Origin: Chersky-840 sp963848335
GTDB taxonomy: Bacteria > Actinomycetota > Acidimicrobiia > Acidimicrobiales > UBA8190
DNA length: 64,000 nt
Assembly (NCBI GenBank): GCA_963848335.1
Contig: CAWKDD010000003.1
Span: forward strand, 1,189,942 to 1,253,941
Direction: 5' to 3'
Shown: one piece after another, positions 9,933 through 18,642 of the stretch
Layout of the letters: each line of letters begins with the position of its first letter
Position numbering within the stretch: the first letter of the stretch is position 1
Made by a program: the position numbers and the translations under genes
Notes under the pieces: model-generated
Databases searched by the model: none
What the model was told of the DNA's origin: nothing
The model's input: the letters and a program-made list of their open reading frames with translations, nothing else

Positions 9933-12386
9933 TCAGACCCCGGCGTCGACCTCCTTGGTGTCGGGGCCGGCGATCAGCTCGTAGTCGGCGTTCAAGATGG
10001 CGAGCCGGCCCTCCCAGGCACCGACCATTCCCTGGGCCACGAGGCGCGCTCCCTGCTGGATGCCGGGGATCCGGCGCCTGCCCTGGAACACGAGAAGGAT
10101 CGCCCCGGTGGCGTCGACGAGGGTGCATTCGAGGTTGGCCGTGGCCCCCCCGCTCGGTACCCGCACCGATCGGATCCGCCCCCCCACTCGCACCCGCTGG
10201 CGCCACTGGGCGTCTCCGATGGGGGTCGTCCCCTCCACCACGGGACCGATCTCCTCGCCCGCCCGGGCGGCGGCGCGCGCGTGCCGGGTGGAGGCCTCAT
10301 GGGACTCCTGGGCCCGCACCCGGCGACGCAAGCCCGCCGAGAGCTGGAAGGGGACGATGGTGGCGTTGACGTGGGGAAGGTGGCCCACGGCGGCGGCGAT
10401 GCGGTCCGCGCTGCGGTCGTGCAGCAGGCGGCGCCACCCGGCCGCGAAGCCCCGGCGGGGCAGCAACATCGTGAGCTCGGTGTCCTCGTCACGCGTCAGC
10501 TGCGCGGCGAGCTCCAACGCGGCGCGTGCCAGGCGCCGGTCGGGACATTCGATGATGTCGAGGGGCAGGCGCGACAGCCCCAGCCGGCCCCAGTCGTGTT
10601 CGAGAGCGGCGGCCTCGAGGGGGTCCACCGCGAAGTGCACGGCCCGCAGATGGTCCGGTGACAGCGTGCGGGCGTACTGGATGGCCCGCGCCGTGGCCAG
10701 GTCCATCCGGTCGACCAATACCACCACCACGTGGTGACGGAGCACGGGGGCCTCGCAGGCCTGGGAGGCGCCGGCCTCGAGCTGCGCGTCCTCCTGGACG
10801 TACTGCCGGTGCAGGCGCAGCAGGACGAGGACCCCGAGCGGCATGAGGACGACGACGACCCACGCACCCTCTTTGAACTTGGTCACGGCGAAGATGAGCA
10901 ACACCACGAACGACAGCACGGCGGCGGTGCCGTTCACGATCGTGCTCCGACGCCAATGCGGCTCGCGTTGGGAGAGGTGGTACTTGACCATGCCCGCGCC
11001 GGCCATGGTGAACCCGGTGAAGACGCCGATGGCGTACAGGGGGATCAGGCTGTCGACCTTGGCGTCGGTGACGAGAAGCAGGGCGATCGACGCCACCGTG
11101 AGCACCAGGATCCCCGTAGAGAACACCAGTCGGTGCCCGCGGCGGGTGAGCTGGCGGGGAAGGTAGGAGTCGTCGGCGGCGAAGCTGGCCAGGAAGGGGA
11201 ACCCGGTGAAGCTGGTGTTGGCCGCCAGGACGAGGATGAGCATGGTGCCCGCCTGGAGCAAGACGTAGAGCACGTGGGCGAAGGCACCGGGCCCGTAGAC
11301 GTACTTGGCCACCTGCGCCACCACCGTCGGTGTCCCCAACACGTAGGGCACGGGGTGCACGATGGCGGCCAACGCGGCGATGCCGAGGACGAGTGATCCC
11401 AGGATGAGGCTCATGATCACGAGGGTGATGCGGGCGTTGCGGGACTCGGGAGGCCGGAAGACGCTCACCCCGTTGGAGATGGCCTCGGTGCCGGTCAGCG
11501 CCGAGCCCCCCGACGCGAACGCCTTCAGCACGATGAACACCGACGCCCCCAGGAGCAGGCCGTTGCCGGGTTTGCCGACGGCGATGGCGCCGCTGTGGTG
11601 CAGCGAGTGCGCATGGAGATCGCCGAGCACGGCCTTGACCGACCCCACCACGATGAGCAGCACCATGTTGGCCATGAAGAAGAAGGTGGGGAGGGCGAAG
11701 GTGCGGCCCGCCTCGCGGATGCCGCGCAGGTTGCCGTAGGCGATGAGGATGACGAAGCCGATGGCGATCCACACCGTGGCGCTCGTCAGGTTGGGGAAGA
11801 CCGACGTCAGCGCGGCGACACCGGCGGCCACCGACACCGCCACGGTGAGCGTGTAGTCGATGAGCAGCGCCACCGCCGCGATCTGCGCCACTCCGAGGCC
11901 GAAGTTCTCGCGCGCCACCACGTAGGCGCCGCCGGCCTTGGTGTAGACCTTCACGACCTCGAGGTACGAGGCCGTCACGAAGAGCAGGACCACGACCACC
12001 GCCGCGGTGACCGGCACCACCAGCGCGAAGGCGGCGACCCCGATGTACTTCACCAGCTGGAGCAGGATCTGCTCGGTGGCATAGGCCGAGGACGAGATGA
12101 CGTCCGAGGACAAGACGGCCAGCGCCGTGGGTTTGCCGAGCCTTTCCACCGACTGGCGTTCGGAGGCGATAGGGGGGCCGAGGAAGGCGTTCTTGAGCCT
12201 GTAGCGGACGTTCTCGGGCAGATCGACCGAATCCGGCGAGGGGAGGGCCTCGGGGGCGACCCGACGCCCGGCGGGTGGTATCCGGCCAGGCACGACGGCC
12301 GGGACCTCAGGAACCGGGGCGCCGGGCGAAATGGCCGCGCTAGCGCTGGGCACCGGAACCTCGCTCACGCCTTCAGGTAAGCACAT
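9933..12386 (-). CDS. KimA-like APC-family potassium/amino-acid permease with USP-like and fused OB-fold domains
   Basis: An 817-residue inner-membrane permease. After a ~60-residue polar leader comes the KimA/YdaO-type signature RLGKPTALAVLSSDVISSSA, followed by about 12 membrane spans (for example YTLTVAVSVAAGVAALTSVF, FALPTFFFMANMVLLIVVGS). A cytosolic USP-like region begins near HHVVVVLVDRMDLATARAIQ. The last ~90 residues form a separate OB-fold (RVRVGGRIRSVRVPSGGATA, then ATGAILLVFQGRRRIPGI and GRLAILNADYELI) of the kind that is a stand-alone gene (Rv2694c type) in mycobacteria. Two TrkA genes lie divergently 55 bp away, as in the Rv2690c-ceoB-ceoC cluster. I infer K+ import; amino-acid transport is the alternative. 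The start (ATG 12386) is uncertain. Confidence 0.8.
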   Translation of the reverse strand: MCLPEGVSEVPVPSASAAISPGAPVPEVPAVVPGRIPPAGRRVAPEALPSPDSVDLPENVRYRLKNAFLGPPIASERQSVERLGKPTALAVLSSDVISSSAYATEQILLQLVKYIGVAAFALVVPVTAAVVVVLLFVTASYLEVVKVYTKAGGAYVVARENFGLGVAQIAAVALLIDYTLTVAVSVAAGVAALTSVFPNLTSATVWIAIGFVILIAYGNLRGIREAGRTFALPTFFFMANMVLLIVVGSVKAVLGDLHAHSLHHSGAIAVGKPGNGLLLGASVFIVLKAFASGGSALTGTEAISNGVSVFRPPESRNARITLVIMSLILGSLVLGIAALAAIVHPVPYVLGTPTVVAQVAKYVYGPGAFAHVLYVLLQAGTMLILVLAANTSFTGFPFLASFAADDSYLPRQLTRRGHRLVFSTGILVLTVASIALLLVTDAKVDSLIPLYAIGVFTGFTMAGAGMVKYHLSQREPHWRRSTIVNGTAAVLSFVVLLIFAVTKFKEGAWVVVVLMPLGVLVLLRLHRQYVQEDAQLEAGASQACEAPVLRHHVVVVLVDRMDLATARAIQYARTLSPDHLRAVHFAVDPLEAAALEHDWGRLGLSRLPLDIIECPDRRLARAALELAAQLTRDEDTELTMLLPRRGFAAGWRRLLHDRSADRIAAAVGHLPHVNATIVPFQLSAGLRRRVRAQESHEASTRHARAAARAGEEIGPVVEGTTPIGDAQWRQRVRVGGRIRSVRVPSGGATANLECTLVDATGAILLVFQGRRRIPGIQQGARLVAQGMVGAWEGRLAILNADYELIAGPDTKEVDAGV

Positions 12387-12441
12387 CCCGTCCGCGGCAC
12401 GGCACGATGCGGTGTTGCGCAGCGCCCCGAGGGCAAGTTGC

Positions 12442-13194
12442 ATGGAGCCGGTGCATGTCGTGATCGTCGGCTGTGGGCGGGTCGGATCGGGCCTCGCCAT
12501 CGGCCTGGTCGAGCAGGGCCACTCGGTGTCCATCATCGACAAGTCGTCGCGCGCCTTTCGCCGCCTGCCGGCCGACTGGCCCGGGACGTCGATCGTCGGC
12601 TCGGGCTTCGACCGCGAGGACCTCGACCGGGCCGGGGCGAAGCAGGCCGGAGCGCTGGCCGCCGTGACGAGCGGGGACAACTCGAACATCCTGACCGCCC
12701 GGATCGCGCGGGAGAACTACGGGATCCACTGCGTGGTGGCCCGCATCTACGATCCCCGGCGGGCCCAGATCTACCAGCGACTGGGCATCCCCACCGTCGC
12801 CACGGTGACGTGGACGATCGAGCAGGTGATGCACCGGCTGCTCCCGGCGGCGGTCGTGGGCGAGTGGAGCGATCCCTCGGGCCAGCTCGTGCTCGTCGAG
12901 CGCATCCTCCCCGAGAGCTGGGCCGGCAAGGCGCTGCGGGACCTCGGCATGCCCGGCAAGGTGAAGGTGGTGGCGGTCACCCGGGCCGGTACCCCGCGAC
13001 TCGAGGTGAAGGACCTCGTCGGGCAGGAGGGTGACGTCTTGCACGTGGCGGTGCTCAAGGACGCCGTCGGTGAGCTCGAGCGCCGGCTCGGGCACGGTGA
13101 CGGCCTTGCCGACTCGAGCGCGCCGGCACCGGCGGGCGCGACGAGACCGGCGGGCGCGACGGGCCCGGCGGGGTCGATGGGATCGGCACCGTGA
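12442..13194 (+). CDS. trkA: TrkA-family potassium uptake regulatory protein (CeoB-like)
   Basis: A 250-residue cytosolic RCK protein. The N-terminal Rossmann domain has HVVIVGCGRVGSGLAIGLVE and the acidic strand end SVSIIDKSSRAF; it is followed by NSNILTARIARENYGIHCVVARIYDP, typical of TrkA_N. A TrkA_C domain follows (VERILPESWAGKALRDLGMP, LEVKDLVGQEGDVLHVAVLK). The final ~30 residues are a low-complexity PAGAT repeat tail. RCK proteins bind NAD(H) or nucleotides and gate K+ channels. It is divergent from the KimA-like permease and overlaps the second trkA by four bases (GTGA), so the pair is translationally coupled, like ceoB-ceoC in Mycobacterium. Confidence 0.9.
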   Translation: MEPVHVVIVGCGRVGSGLAIGLVEQGHSVSIIDKSSRAFRRLPADWPGTSIVGSGFDREDLDRAGAKQAGALAAVTSGDNSNILTARIARENYGIHCVVARIYDPRRAQIYQRLGIPTVATVTWTIEQVMHRLLPAAVVGEWSDPSGQLVLVERILPESWAGKALRDLGMPGKVKVVAVTRAGTPRLEVKDLVGQEGDVLHVAVLKDAVGELERRLGHGDGLADSSAPAPAGATRPAGATGPAGSMGSAP

Positions 13195-13853
13195 AGGTGG
13201 CCATCGCCGGGGCGGGAAGCGTGGGGACGGCCATCGCCAAGGACCTGGCGGCGAACGGCCACGAGGTCCTGCTCATCGAGAGGGATCCCGACCTCGTCGA
13301 CCGCCTGCGTTCGACCATCGCGGTGACGTGGGTGGCCGCCGACGCCTGCGAGGTCAACTCCCTCGACGCAGCCGGCATGGCGGAGGTCGACGTGGCCGTA
13401 GCGGCCACGGGCGACGACGAGGACAACCTGGTCATCTCGTTGCTCGCCAAGCAGGAATTCGCCGTGCCCCGCGTGGTGGCCAGGGTGAACCATCCCAGCA
13501 ATCAATGGCTGTTCAACGAGTCGTGGGGGGTCGACATCTCGGTGTCGACCCCTCAATTGCTGACCGCGCTGGTCGAGGAGGCGGTGTCGGTCGGGTCGCT
13601 CGTGCGGCTCCTGCAGTTCGAACGGGGCAATGCGCATCTGGTCGAGGTGACCCTGGCCGACGGCTCACCCGCGGCCGGGACCTCACTGGTGGACCTCCAG
13701 TTCCCCCGGGACGCCACGGTGGTGGCGGTGGTGCGCGGGGACCGTCTCGTCGTCCCCCGCGGCGACACGGTGCTGAGCGCCGGTGACGAAGTCATGGTGC
13801 TCGTGACCGGAGAGGCCGAGACGTCGGTCCAACGACTGCTGGTAGGCGACTGA
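13191..13853 (+). CDS. trkA: TrkA-family potassium uptake regulatory protein (CeoC-like)
   Basis: A 220-residue partner of the preceding gene with the same two-domain plan: TrkA_N with VAIAGAGSVGTAIAKDLAAN and EVLLIERDPDLVDRL, then VAVAATGDDEDNLVISLLAKQ and VARVNHPSNQWLFNE, and TrkA_C with SPAAGTSLVDLQFPRDATVV and TVLSAGDEVMVLVTGE. GTG 13191 is used as start because it overlaps the upstream stop (GTGA). The two RCK proteins likely act together on a K+ transporter, and the divergent KimA-like permease is the obvious candidate by position. No Trk/Ktr membrane subunit is present in the window. Confidence 0.9.
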   Translation: MKVAIAGAGSVGTAIAKDLAANGHEVLLIERDPDLVDRLRSTIAVTWVAADACEVNSLDAAGMAEVDVAVAATGDDEDNLVISLLAKQEFAVPRVVARVNHPSNQWLFNESWGVDISVSTPQLLTALVEEAVSVGSLVRLLQFERGNAHLVEVTLADGSPAAGTSLVDLQFPRDATVVAVVRGDRLVVPRGDTVLSAGDEVMVLVTGEAETSVQRLLVGD

Positions 13854-13872
13854 CCGCTCCCCGTTCGACAGG

Positions 13873-13903
13873 CACCGGTCCGGCGGCCGTTCTCGGACCG
13901 GTG
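13873..13903. terminator. 10-bp perfect inverted repeat after the trkA pair
   Basis: CACCGGTCCG (13873-13882) and CGGACCGGTG (13894-13903) form a perfect 10-bp stem with an 11-base loop, 20 bases after the second trkA stop. There is no T-run, so it is either a hairpin terminator of the T-less kind common in high-GC bacteria or an operator for the following HAD gene. Confidence 0.4.
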
Positions 13904-13941
13904 GTCCCCACCGCGGGTGCTGCCCCGTACAATTCCCCACC

Positions 13942-14760
13942 ATGGAGGCACAAATCCCAGCCACGGAGGCGGCCTTCTTCGACCTCGACAAGACGATCAT
14001 CGCCCGGGCGTCGATGGCCGCCTTCGGCCACCATTTCTACCGTGGTGGCCTCATCTCCCGGGCCACGGTGGTGCGGGCCCTGGCGTCGCAGCTCGTCTAC
14101 CTGCATCTCGGTGCGAGCGAACAGAAGCTGGCGCGCATCCGCGAGTCGGTACTGAAGCTCACCCGGGGCTGGGACCAGCGCGAAGTGTCGCGCATCGTGC
14201 GCGAGACCCTCGACGAGGTGGTGGAGCCCATCATCTATGCAGAGGCGCTCGAGCTCCTCGAGCAGCACCAGGCCTCGGGGCGCAAGACCTACCTCGTCTC
14301 GGCTTCACCCGAGGAGATCGTCCAACCCCTGGCCGAGTACCTAGGCGTGGACGGCGCCATCGCCAGCCGCGCCGTGGTGGACCTCGACGGGCGCTACACC
14401 GGTGAAATGGCCTTCTACGCCTACGGGCCGTTCAAAGCCGAGGCCATGCGCGACCTGGCGAGATTCGAGGGGATCGACCTGGCGTCGTCGTACGCCTACT
14501 CCGACTCCTACACCGACGTCCCCATGCTCGAGGCCGTGGGGCACCCTGTGGTGGTGAATCCCGATCGCGTGCTGGCGCGCCTGGCCCGCGACCGCGAATG
14601 GGAGACGTTGCAATTCACCCGGCCCGTCCGGCTCCGCGACCGGGTGCCTGTTCCCAACCTACCGACGGCGGCCGCGTTGACAGGTGCGGCGCTCGCAGCC
14701 ACTGGCGCTGCGGTACTGGTCAGGCGACACGGGCACCGATCGGCCCGCGCCCTGGGGTGA
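13942..14760 (+). CDS. HAD-IB family phosphatase with C-terminal membrane segment
   Basis: A 272-residue HAD hydrolase of subclass IB (SerB/CicA-like). Motif I is AFFDLDKTIIARASM, motif II is KTYLVSASPEE, and motif III is the acidic YAYSDSYTDVPMLEAVG; the nucleophile and general acid are the two Asp of DLDKT. Family members dephosphorylate small metabolites such as phosphoserine or lysophospholipid-type substrates; the substrate here is unknown. The last ~40 residues contain a hydrophobic Ala-rich helix (PTAAALTGAALAATGAAVLV) followed by RRHGHR, so the enzyme is probably anchored to the membrane by its C-terminus, like CicA/PlsC-associated forms. The ATG lies in a short leader after a hairpin. 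Confidence 0.85.
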   Translation: MEAQIPATEAAFFDLDKTIIARASMAAFGHHFYRGGLISRATVVRALASQLVYLHLGASEQKLARIRESVLKLTRGWDQREVSRIVRETLDEVVEPIIYAEALELLEQHQASGRKTYLVSASPEEIVQPLAEYLGVDGAIASRAVVDLDGRYTGEMAFYAYGPFKAEAMRDLARFEGIDLASSYAYSDSYTDVPMLEAVGHPVVVNPDRVLARLARDREWETLQFTRPVRLRDRVPVPNLPTAAALTGAALAATGAAVLVRRHGHRSARALG

Positions 14761-14835
14761 TCAGGCTTCGCGCAGCCGCTTGGCGGCGATGAGGCCCAGA
14801 CCGACGAGGACAGCGAGAATCAGCAGTTTTTTCAC
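14761..14835 (-). CDS. 24-aa single-span membrane micro-protein
   Basis: A very short frame from GTG 14835 encodes VKKLLILAVLVGLGLIAAKR followed by LREA. It is a textbook single membrane helix with a Lys-Lys start and a basic end. AGGA lies eight bases upstream. Its stop codon begins one base after the convergent HAD gene ends. Tiny MKKLL-type membrane peptides recur in actinobacteria next to housekeeping genes, but I know no function. The call rests on composition, ribosome-binding site and frame fit. Confidence 0.5.
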   Translation of the reverse strand: MKKLLILAVLVGLGLIAAKRLREA

Positions 14836-14912
14836 GGGCTGGATCCTACCCATGTGCGGTGACTCCAATGTCCTTGGCCTCCTGACCAGGGCATCGTGCA
14901 CCCCGGGTTGCC

Positions 14913-15851
14913 TCAGACGGTGAGGAGGTCCCGTGCGCCGGTGTCCGACGACGGGTGGCGCAGCTTCGACATGGCCCGGGCCTCGATCTGGCGGATGCGC
15001 TCGCGGGTCAAGTTGAAATGCTCACCGACTTCTTCGAGGGTGCGGGGCTCGCCGCGGTCGAGACCGAAGCGCAGGCGCAGGATCTCGCGCTCGCGCTCGT
15101 CGAGAGGGGAAAGGAGCCGGTTGATCTCGTCGGGGAGCAGCGAGGTGGCCGCCACCTCGAAAGGCGACTCGGCCGATCGGTCCTCGACGACGTCGCCGAG
15201 CTCTGCGTCCCCGTCCTCACGCAACGGCTCGGACAGCGACAGGGGCTCGGCCCGGAAGCGCAACGCCTCGATGAGCTTGTCCTCGGGCATCTCCACCTCG
15301 GCCCCGAGCTCCGCCAGCGTGGCGGGACGACCGAGCTTGAGCTCCAGACGGGCTTGCGCCTTCTGCACGCGAGCCAGGGTGTCCCCGGCATGCACGGGAA
15401 GCCGGATTGTCCGCCCCGTGTTGGCGATCCCCCTGGTGATGGCCTGCCGGATCCACCAGGTGGCGTAGGTCGAGAACTTGAACCCCTTGCGCCAGTCGAA
15501 CTTCTCCACCGCGTGCATGAGGCCCAGGTTGCCCTCCTGGATGAGGTCCAGGAGGGGCAGTCCCGACGCCTGGTACTTCTTGGCGATCGACACCACCAGG
15601 CGAAGGTTCGACTGGACGAACGTCTGCTGGGCCTGCTCTCCGGTCTGGATCTTGCGCTTCAGCTCACGACGCTTGGCGGGGGTGAGGTCCTTGACCTTGG
15701 TCGCCAGGTCGAGCTCGGCGGCGCGCCCACCCTCGATGGTCTGAGCGAGGCGCACCTCGTCGTCCTTGGTGAGCAACGGGTACTGACCGATGTCGGTCAG
15801 GTACAGCCGGACCAGGTCCTCCTCGTCGCGTTCGACGCGCTCCTTGGCCAA
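14913..15851 (-). CDS. RNA polymerase sigma factor, group 2 sigma-70 (SigB/HrdB-like)
   Basis: A 312-residue sigma-70 with regions 1.2 to 4.2 but no long region 1.1. Visible: DLVRLYLTDIGQYPLLTKDD (1.2), NLRLVVSIAKKYQASGLPLL and DLIQEGNLGLMHAVEKFDWR (2.1-2.2), FSTYATWWIRQAITRGIAN (2.3-2.4), region 3 around PVHAGDTLARVQKAQ, and region 4.2 TLEEVGEHFNLTRERIRQIE. The near-consensus promoter-binding residues suggest it recognises housekeeping-like promoters. The short N-terminus points to a non-essential, stress or stationary-phase group 2 sigma rather than the primary RpoD, but I cannot exclude that it is a shortened primary sigma. Confidence 0.9.
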   Translation of the reverse strand: MAKERVERDEEDLVRLYLTDIGQYPLLTKDDEVRLAQTIEGGRAAELDLATKVKDLTPAKRRELKRKIQTGEQAQQTFVQSNLRLVVSIAKKYQASGLPLLDLIQEGNLGLMHAVEKFDWRKGFKFSTYATWWIRQAITRGIANTGRTIRLPVHAGDTLARVQKAQARLELKLGRPATLAELGAEVEMPEDKLIEALRFRAEPLSLSEPLREDGDAELGDVVEDRSAESPFEVAATSLLPDEINRLLSPLDEREREILRLRFGLDRGEPRTLEEVGEHFNLTRERIRQIEARAMSKLRHPSSDTGARDLLTV

Positions 15852-16049
15852 CGTCTCACCCTTCGTCGGAACCCTCCGGCGCTCACTGCCGGTGGGGAGC
15901 CTCGACCGTGGCCTGCGGCTGGTCCGGTCGTTCCGGCGTCCAGGGCCACGTATGCAAGTCGCCTGTGGATATCACTTTACCGACACAGTCAAGACCCGAG
16001 CCCTCCCGTCACCTCCGTCGACGACCACGAAGGCCTGGTCCCCAGCAGG

Positions 16050-16790
16050 TCACGGGGTCGGGGATCGCCCGGAACCCGTGTCGTCGGTGCCCGCGGGCCA
16101 AGGCACCAGGCCGGCCCCGGCCCCGGCGATGATCTCCTCGAGCCGCTGTTGATGGGCGGTGACGACGGCGACGTCGTGGGGACGGCGCAACAGCGCCTGG
16201 GTCAGCGCCTCGAGGGCCTGCCACTGCTCGATCTCGTCGCGCAGCACCAACCGCAGACACCGGGTCATGGGCGCGTCGACGACAGGGGAGACCCGACGCA
16301 GGTGGAGGTTGTATCCGACCAACAGGCGGGGGAGCACAACCCTGGCCACACCGACCAGGCGCGGGAGCGTGCCCCCGGCGGGCACGCCCGGACCGTCACC
16401 CGAGCCGATCAGGCCCCCGCCGGAGGAGGAACCGTCTCCGGCGGGCGCGACTCCGGCCAGAAGCCCGCACATGCGGTCGACCTCGGCGCTCGGAGGCGAC
16501 ACGAGGGTGTCGGGATCGACCGAGTCCAGTGCCGGGAGCCGGTCCGCGAACAGCTCCGCATGCCAGGCGTGCTGCAGGCTGTACACGTCGAAGAGCATCT
16601 GGGCTTCGGGCACGGGCTCCGACGCCACCCACGATCCGAGCACCTCGAAGAGCCGGCGCTCCAGCCACCGGTACGAACCCACCAGGCGCGCCTGCGCGTG
16701 GAGCGACAGCGCCCGCACCCCCGACCCGCTGCCACCGTCGAGGGCCCCGCCACCGAGTGCCATGGCGGATGCGTCGAATCGGTCAGGCAC
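16050..16790 (-). CDS. hypothetical protein, 246 aa, possibly ferritin-like helical fold
   Basis: GTG 16790 is chosen because it overlaps the nadE stop region and has GGAG seven bases upstream; ATG 16763 is the alternative. The protein is mostly long helices: LHAQARLVGSYRWLERRLFE, then LQHAWHAELFADRLPAL, a glycine/serine linker, and LRLVLRDEIEQWQALEALTQ. The spaced Glu and HxxE-like pairs (RWLERR, HAWHAE, DEIEQW) are reminiscent of ferritin-like four-helix proteins, but the set of metal ligands is not complete enough to claim it. It is translationally coupled to nadE, so co-expressed with NAD synthesis. Confidence 0.65.
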   Translation of the reverse strand: MPDRFDASAMALGGGALDGGSGSGVRALSLHAQARLVGSYRWLERRLFEVLGSWVASEPVPEAQMLFDVYSLQHAWHAELFADRLPALDSVDPDTLVSPPSAEVDRMCGLLAGVAPAGDGSSSGGGLIGSGDGPGVPAGGTLPRLVGVARVVLPRLLVGYNLHLRRVSPVVDAPMTRCLRLVLRDEIEQWQALEALTQALLRRPHDVAVVTAHQQRLEEIIAGAGAGLVPWPAGTDDTGSGRSPTP

Positions 16791-18591
16791 GCGGGAGCTC
16801 CCCGCCAGGGGCCCTGTCTTCGGGCGCCGGGTCCCGGTACCGGTTGGTGATGGGCATGCGCCGATCCTTGCCGAATGCCTTGGCGGTGATGCGGACACCG
16901 GGTGGCGACTGACGGCGTTTGTACTCGGCGCTGTCCACGAGAGCGGCCACCCGCACCACGAGCTCGGGATCGAACCCCGAGCCCACGACGTCGGCGATCG
17001 ACCGGTCGTTGAGGACCAGGGCCTCGAGCAGCGGGTCGAGGATCTCGTAGGCAGGCAGGCTCTGGTCGTCACGCTGATCCGGTCGGAGCTCCGCGGACGG
17101 GGCCTTGGTGAGCACCGATTCGGGGATCAGCTCCGAGCCCTGGCGTGCGTTTCGGTAGCGGCACAGCCGGTAGACGAGGGTCTTCGGAACGTCCTTGATG
17201 ACGGCGAAACCGCCGGCCGAGTCGCCGTACAAGGTGGAGTACCCGGTGGCGAGCTCACTCTTGTTGCCCGTCGTGAGGACGATCCAGCCTCGGGCATTCG
17301 ACAGCGCCATCAGGATCACGCCCCGGATGCGGGACTGAAGGTTCTCGTCGGTGAGGCCGGCGGGGTCTTCACCCAGCGCACCGGCCAGGACCGAGGTGAA
17401 CGCTGCGTGCACGGTCTCGATGGGGACGACGCGGAGGTCGATACCGAGACGCTCTGCCAAGTCGGTGGCATCGGTGACCGACCCGCTGCTCGAGTAGCGC
17501 GACGGCATGGCGAGACCGTGCACGTGCCGGGCGCCGAGAGCGTCGACGGCGACGGCGGCGACGAGTGACGAGTCGACGCCCCCCGACAGGCCGATCACCG
17601 CGTCGGTGAAGCCGTTCTTGCGCAGATAGTCGCGTGTGCCGAGGACGAGCGCCTCGTAGACCTCGGCCTCCTCTCCGAGTGTGGGTGGCGGTGGCTGCGC
17701 CGGCCGGACGCTGCGGTCGCGCGCCGTCACGCTGATCGACACCCTGGGCAGGGACCCGCCGTGGTGAGCAGCAGGGACCGGGAGGTCGACCAGGAGCGAC
17801 GCCTCGACGAATCTCGGGGCGGCCCCCAGCACCTCCCCGGTGGCGTCCATGACGAAAGACCCGCCGTCGAACACCAGCTCGTCCTGCCCACCGACCTGGT
17901 TCACGTAGGCCACAGCACACCCCGACTCCACCACCCGGGCCCGCGCCACGGCCAGGCGGTCGGCCTGGCGGCCGATCGAGAACGGCGATGCGTTCACGTT
18001 GACGACGAGCTGGGCCCCACCGGCGGCCTGCAGCGGGACAGGCCCGCCGGGGAACCACAGGTCCTCACACACCGAGACGCCAAGGGCCATGCCCGCCACG
18101 TCGTAGAGCTCGAGCTCCGTCGTTCCCGGGGCGAACCAGCGCTCCTCGTCGAACACGCCATAGTTGGGAAGGCGACGCTTGTGGTACACACCGAGCACTC
18201 CCCCGCCCACGCACACGGCCACGGCATTGCGCAGACGGCGCGGTGCACCGCGGATGGCGGCTTCCCGGGCCACCGTGCCCGCACCGGCCGCGTGGGCCAC
18301 AGCATGATCGAGGTCCTCGTCCCCCGCCACGTCGACGAACCCCACCAGTGCCAGGCACGACGACGTGGCGGCAGCCACCTTTTCCAACGCGGCCAGGTTG
18401 TGAGCCACGAAGGCCGGCTTCAGCAACAGGTCTTCGGGGGGATATCCGGTGATGGCGAGCTCGGGGAAGGCGGCCACGTCGGACCCCTCGGCCTCGACAC
18501 GCGCCAGGCAGTCGATGATCCGCGCCGCGTTGCCTTCCACTTCGCCGACGACCGTGTCGAGCTGGCACAACGCCACACGCAGGTGGGACAC
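16783..18591 (-). CDS. nadE: glutamine-dependent NAD(+) synthetase
   Basis: A 602-residue two-domain enzyme that amidates deamido-NAD. The N-terminal nitrilase-type glutaminase has the Glu in AAFPELAITGYPPEDLLL, the Lys in VYHKRRLPNYGVFDE and the Cys nucleophile in GVSVCEDLWFPGGP. The C-terminal synthetase has the ATP-pyrophosphatase P-loop VIGLSGGVDSSLVAAVAVDA and TTGNKSELATGYSTLYGD. Length fits actinobacterial NadE with an intramolecular ammonia tunnel, slightly shorter than the ~680-residue mycobacterial form. It is divergent from glnE, 51 bp apart, and coupled downstream to the 246-aa helical protein. Confidence 0.95.
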   Translation of the reverse strand: MSHLRVALCQLDTVVGEVEGNAARIIDCLARVEAEGSDVAAFPELAITGYPPEDLLLKPAFVAHNLAALEKVAAATSSCLALVGFVDVAGDEDLDHAVAHAAGAGTVAREAAIRGAPRRLRNAVAVCVGGGVLGVYHKRRLPNYGVFDEERWFAPGTTELELYDVAGMALGVSVCEDLWFPGGPVPLQAAGGAQLVVNVNASPFSIGRQADRLAVARARVVESGCAVAYVNQVGGQDELVFDGGSFVMDATGEVLGAAPRFVEASLLVDLPVPAAHHGGSLPRVSISVTARDRSVRPAQPPPPTLGEEAEVYEALVLGTRDYLRKNGFTDAVIGLSGGVDSSLVAAVAVDALGARHVHGLAMPSRYSSSGSVTDATDLAERLGIDLRVVPIETVHAAFTSVLAGALGEDPAGLTDENLQSRIRGVILMALSNARGWIVLTTGNKSELATGYSTLYGDSAGGFAVIKDVPKTLVYRLCRYRNARQGSELIPESVLTKAPSAELRPDQRDDQSLPAYEILDPLLEALVLNDRSIADVVGSGFDPELVVRVAALVDSAEYKRRQSPPGVRITAKAFGKDRRMPITNRYRDPAPEDRAPGGELPRA

Positions 18592-18642
18592 GGCGAAATC
18601 TTACCGGCGTCCCCCACGAGCCCAGCCTGGCATGCTGCGGTA

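Noticed and set aside
12387..12441. A c-di-AMP (ydaO/kimA) riboswitch upstream of the KimA-like gene
   Set aside because: Only 55 bp separate the divergent starts and no conserved riboswitch core was seen; too short for the full structure.
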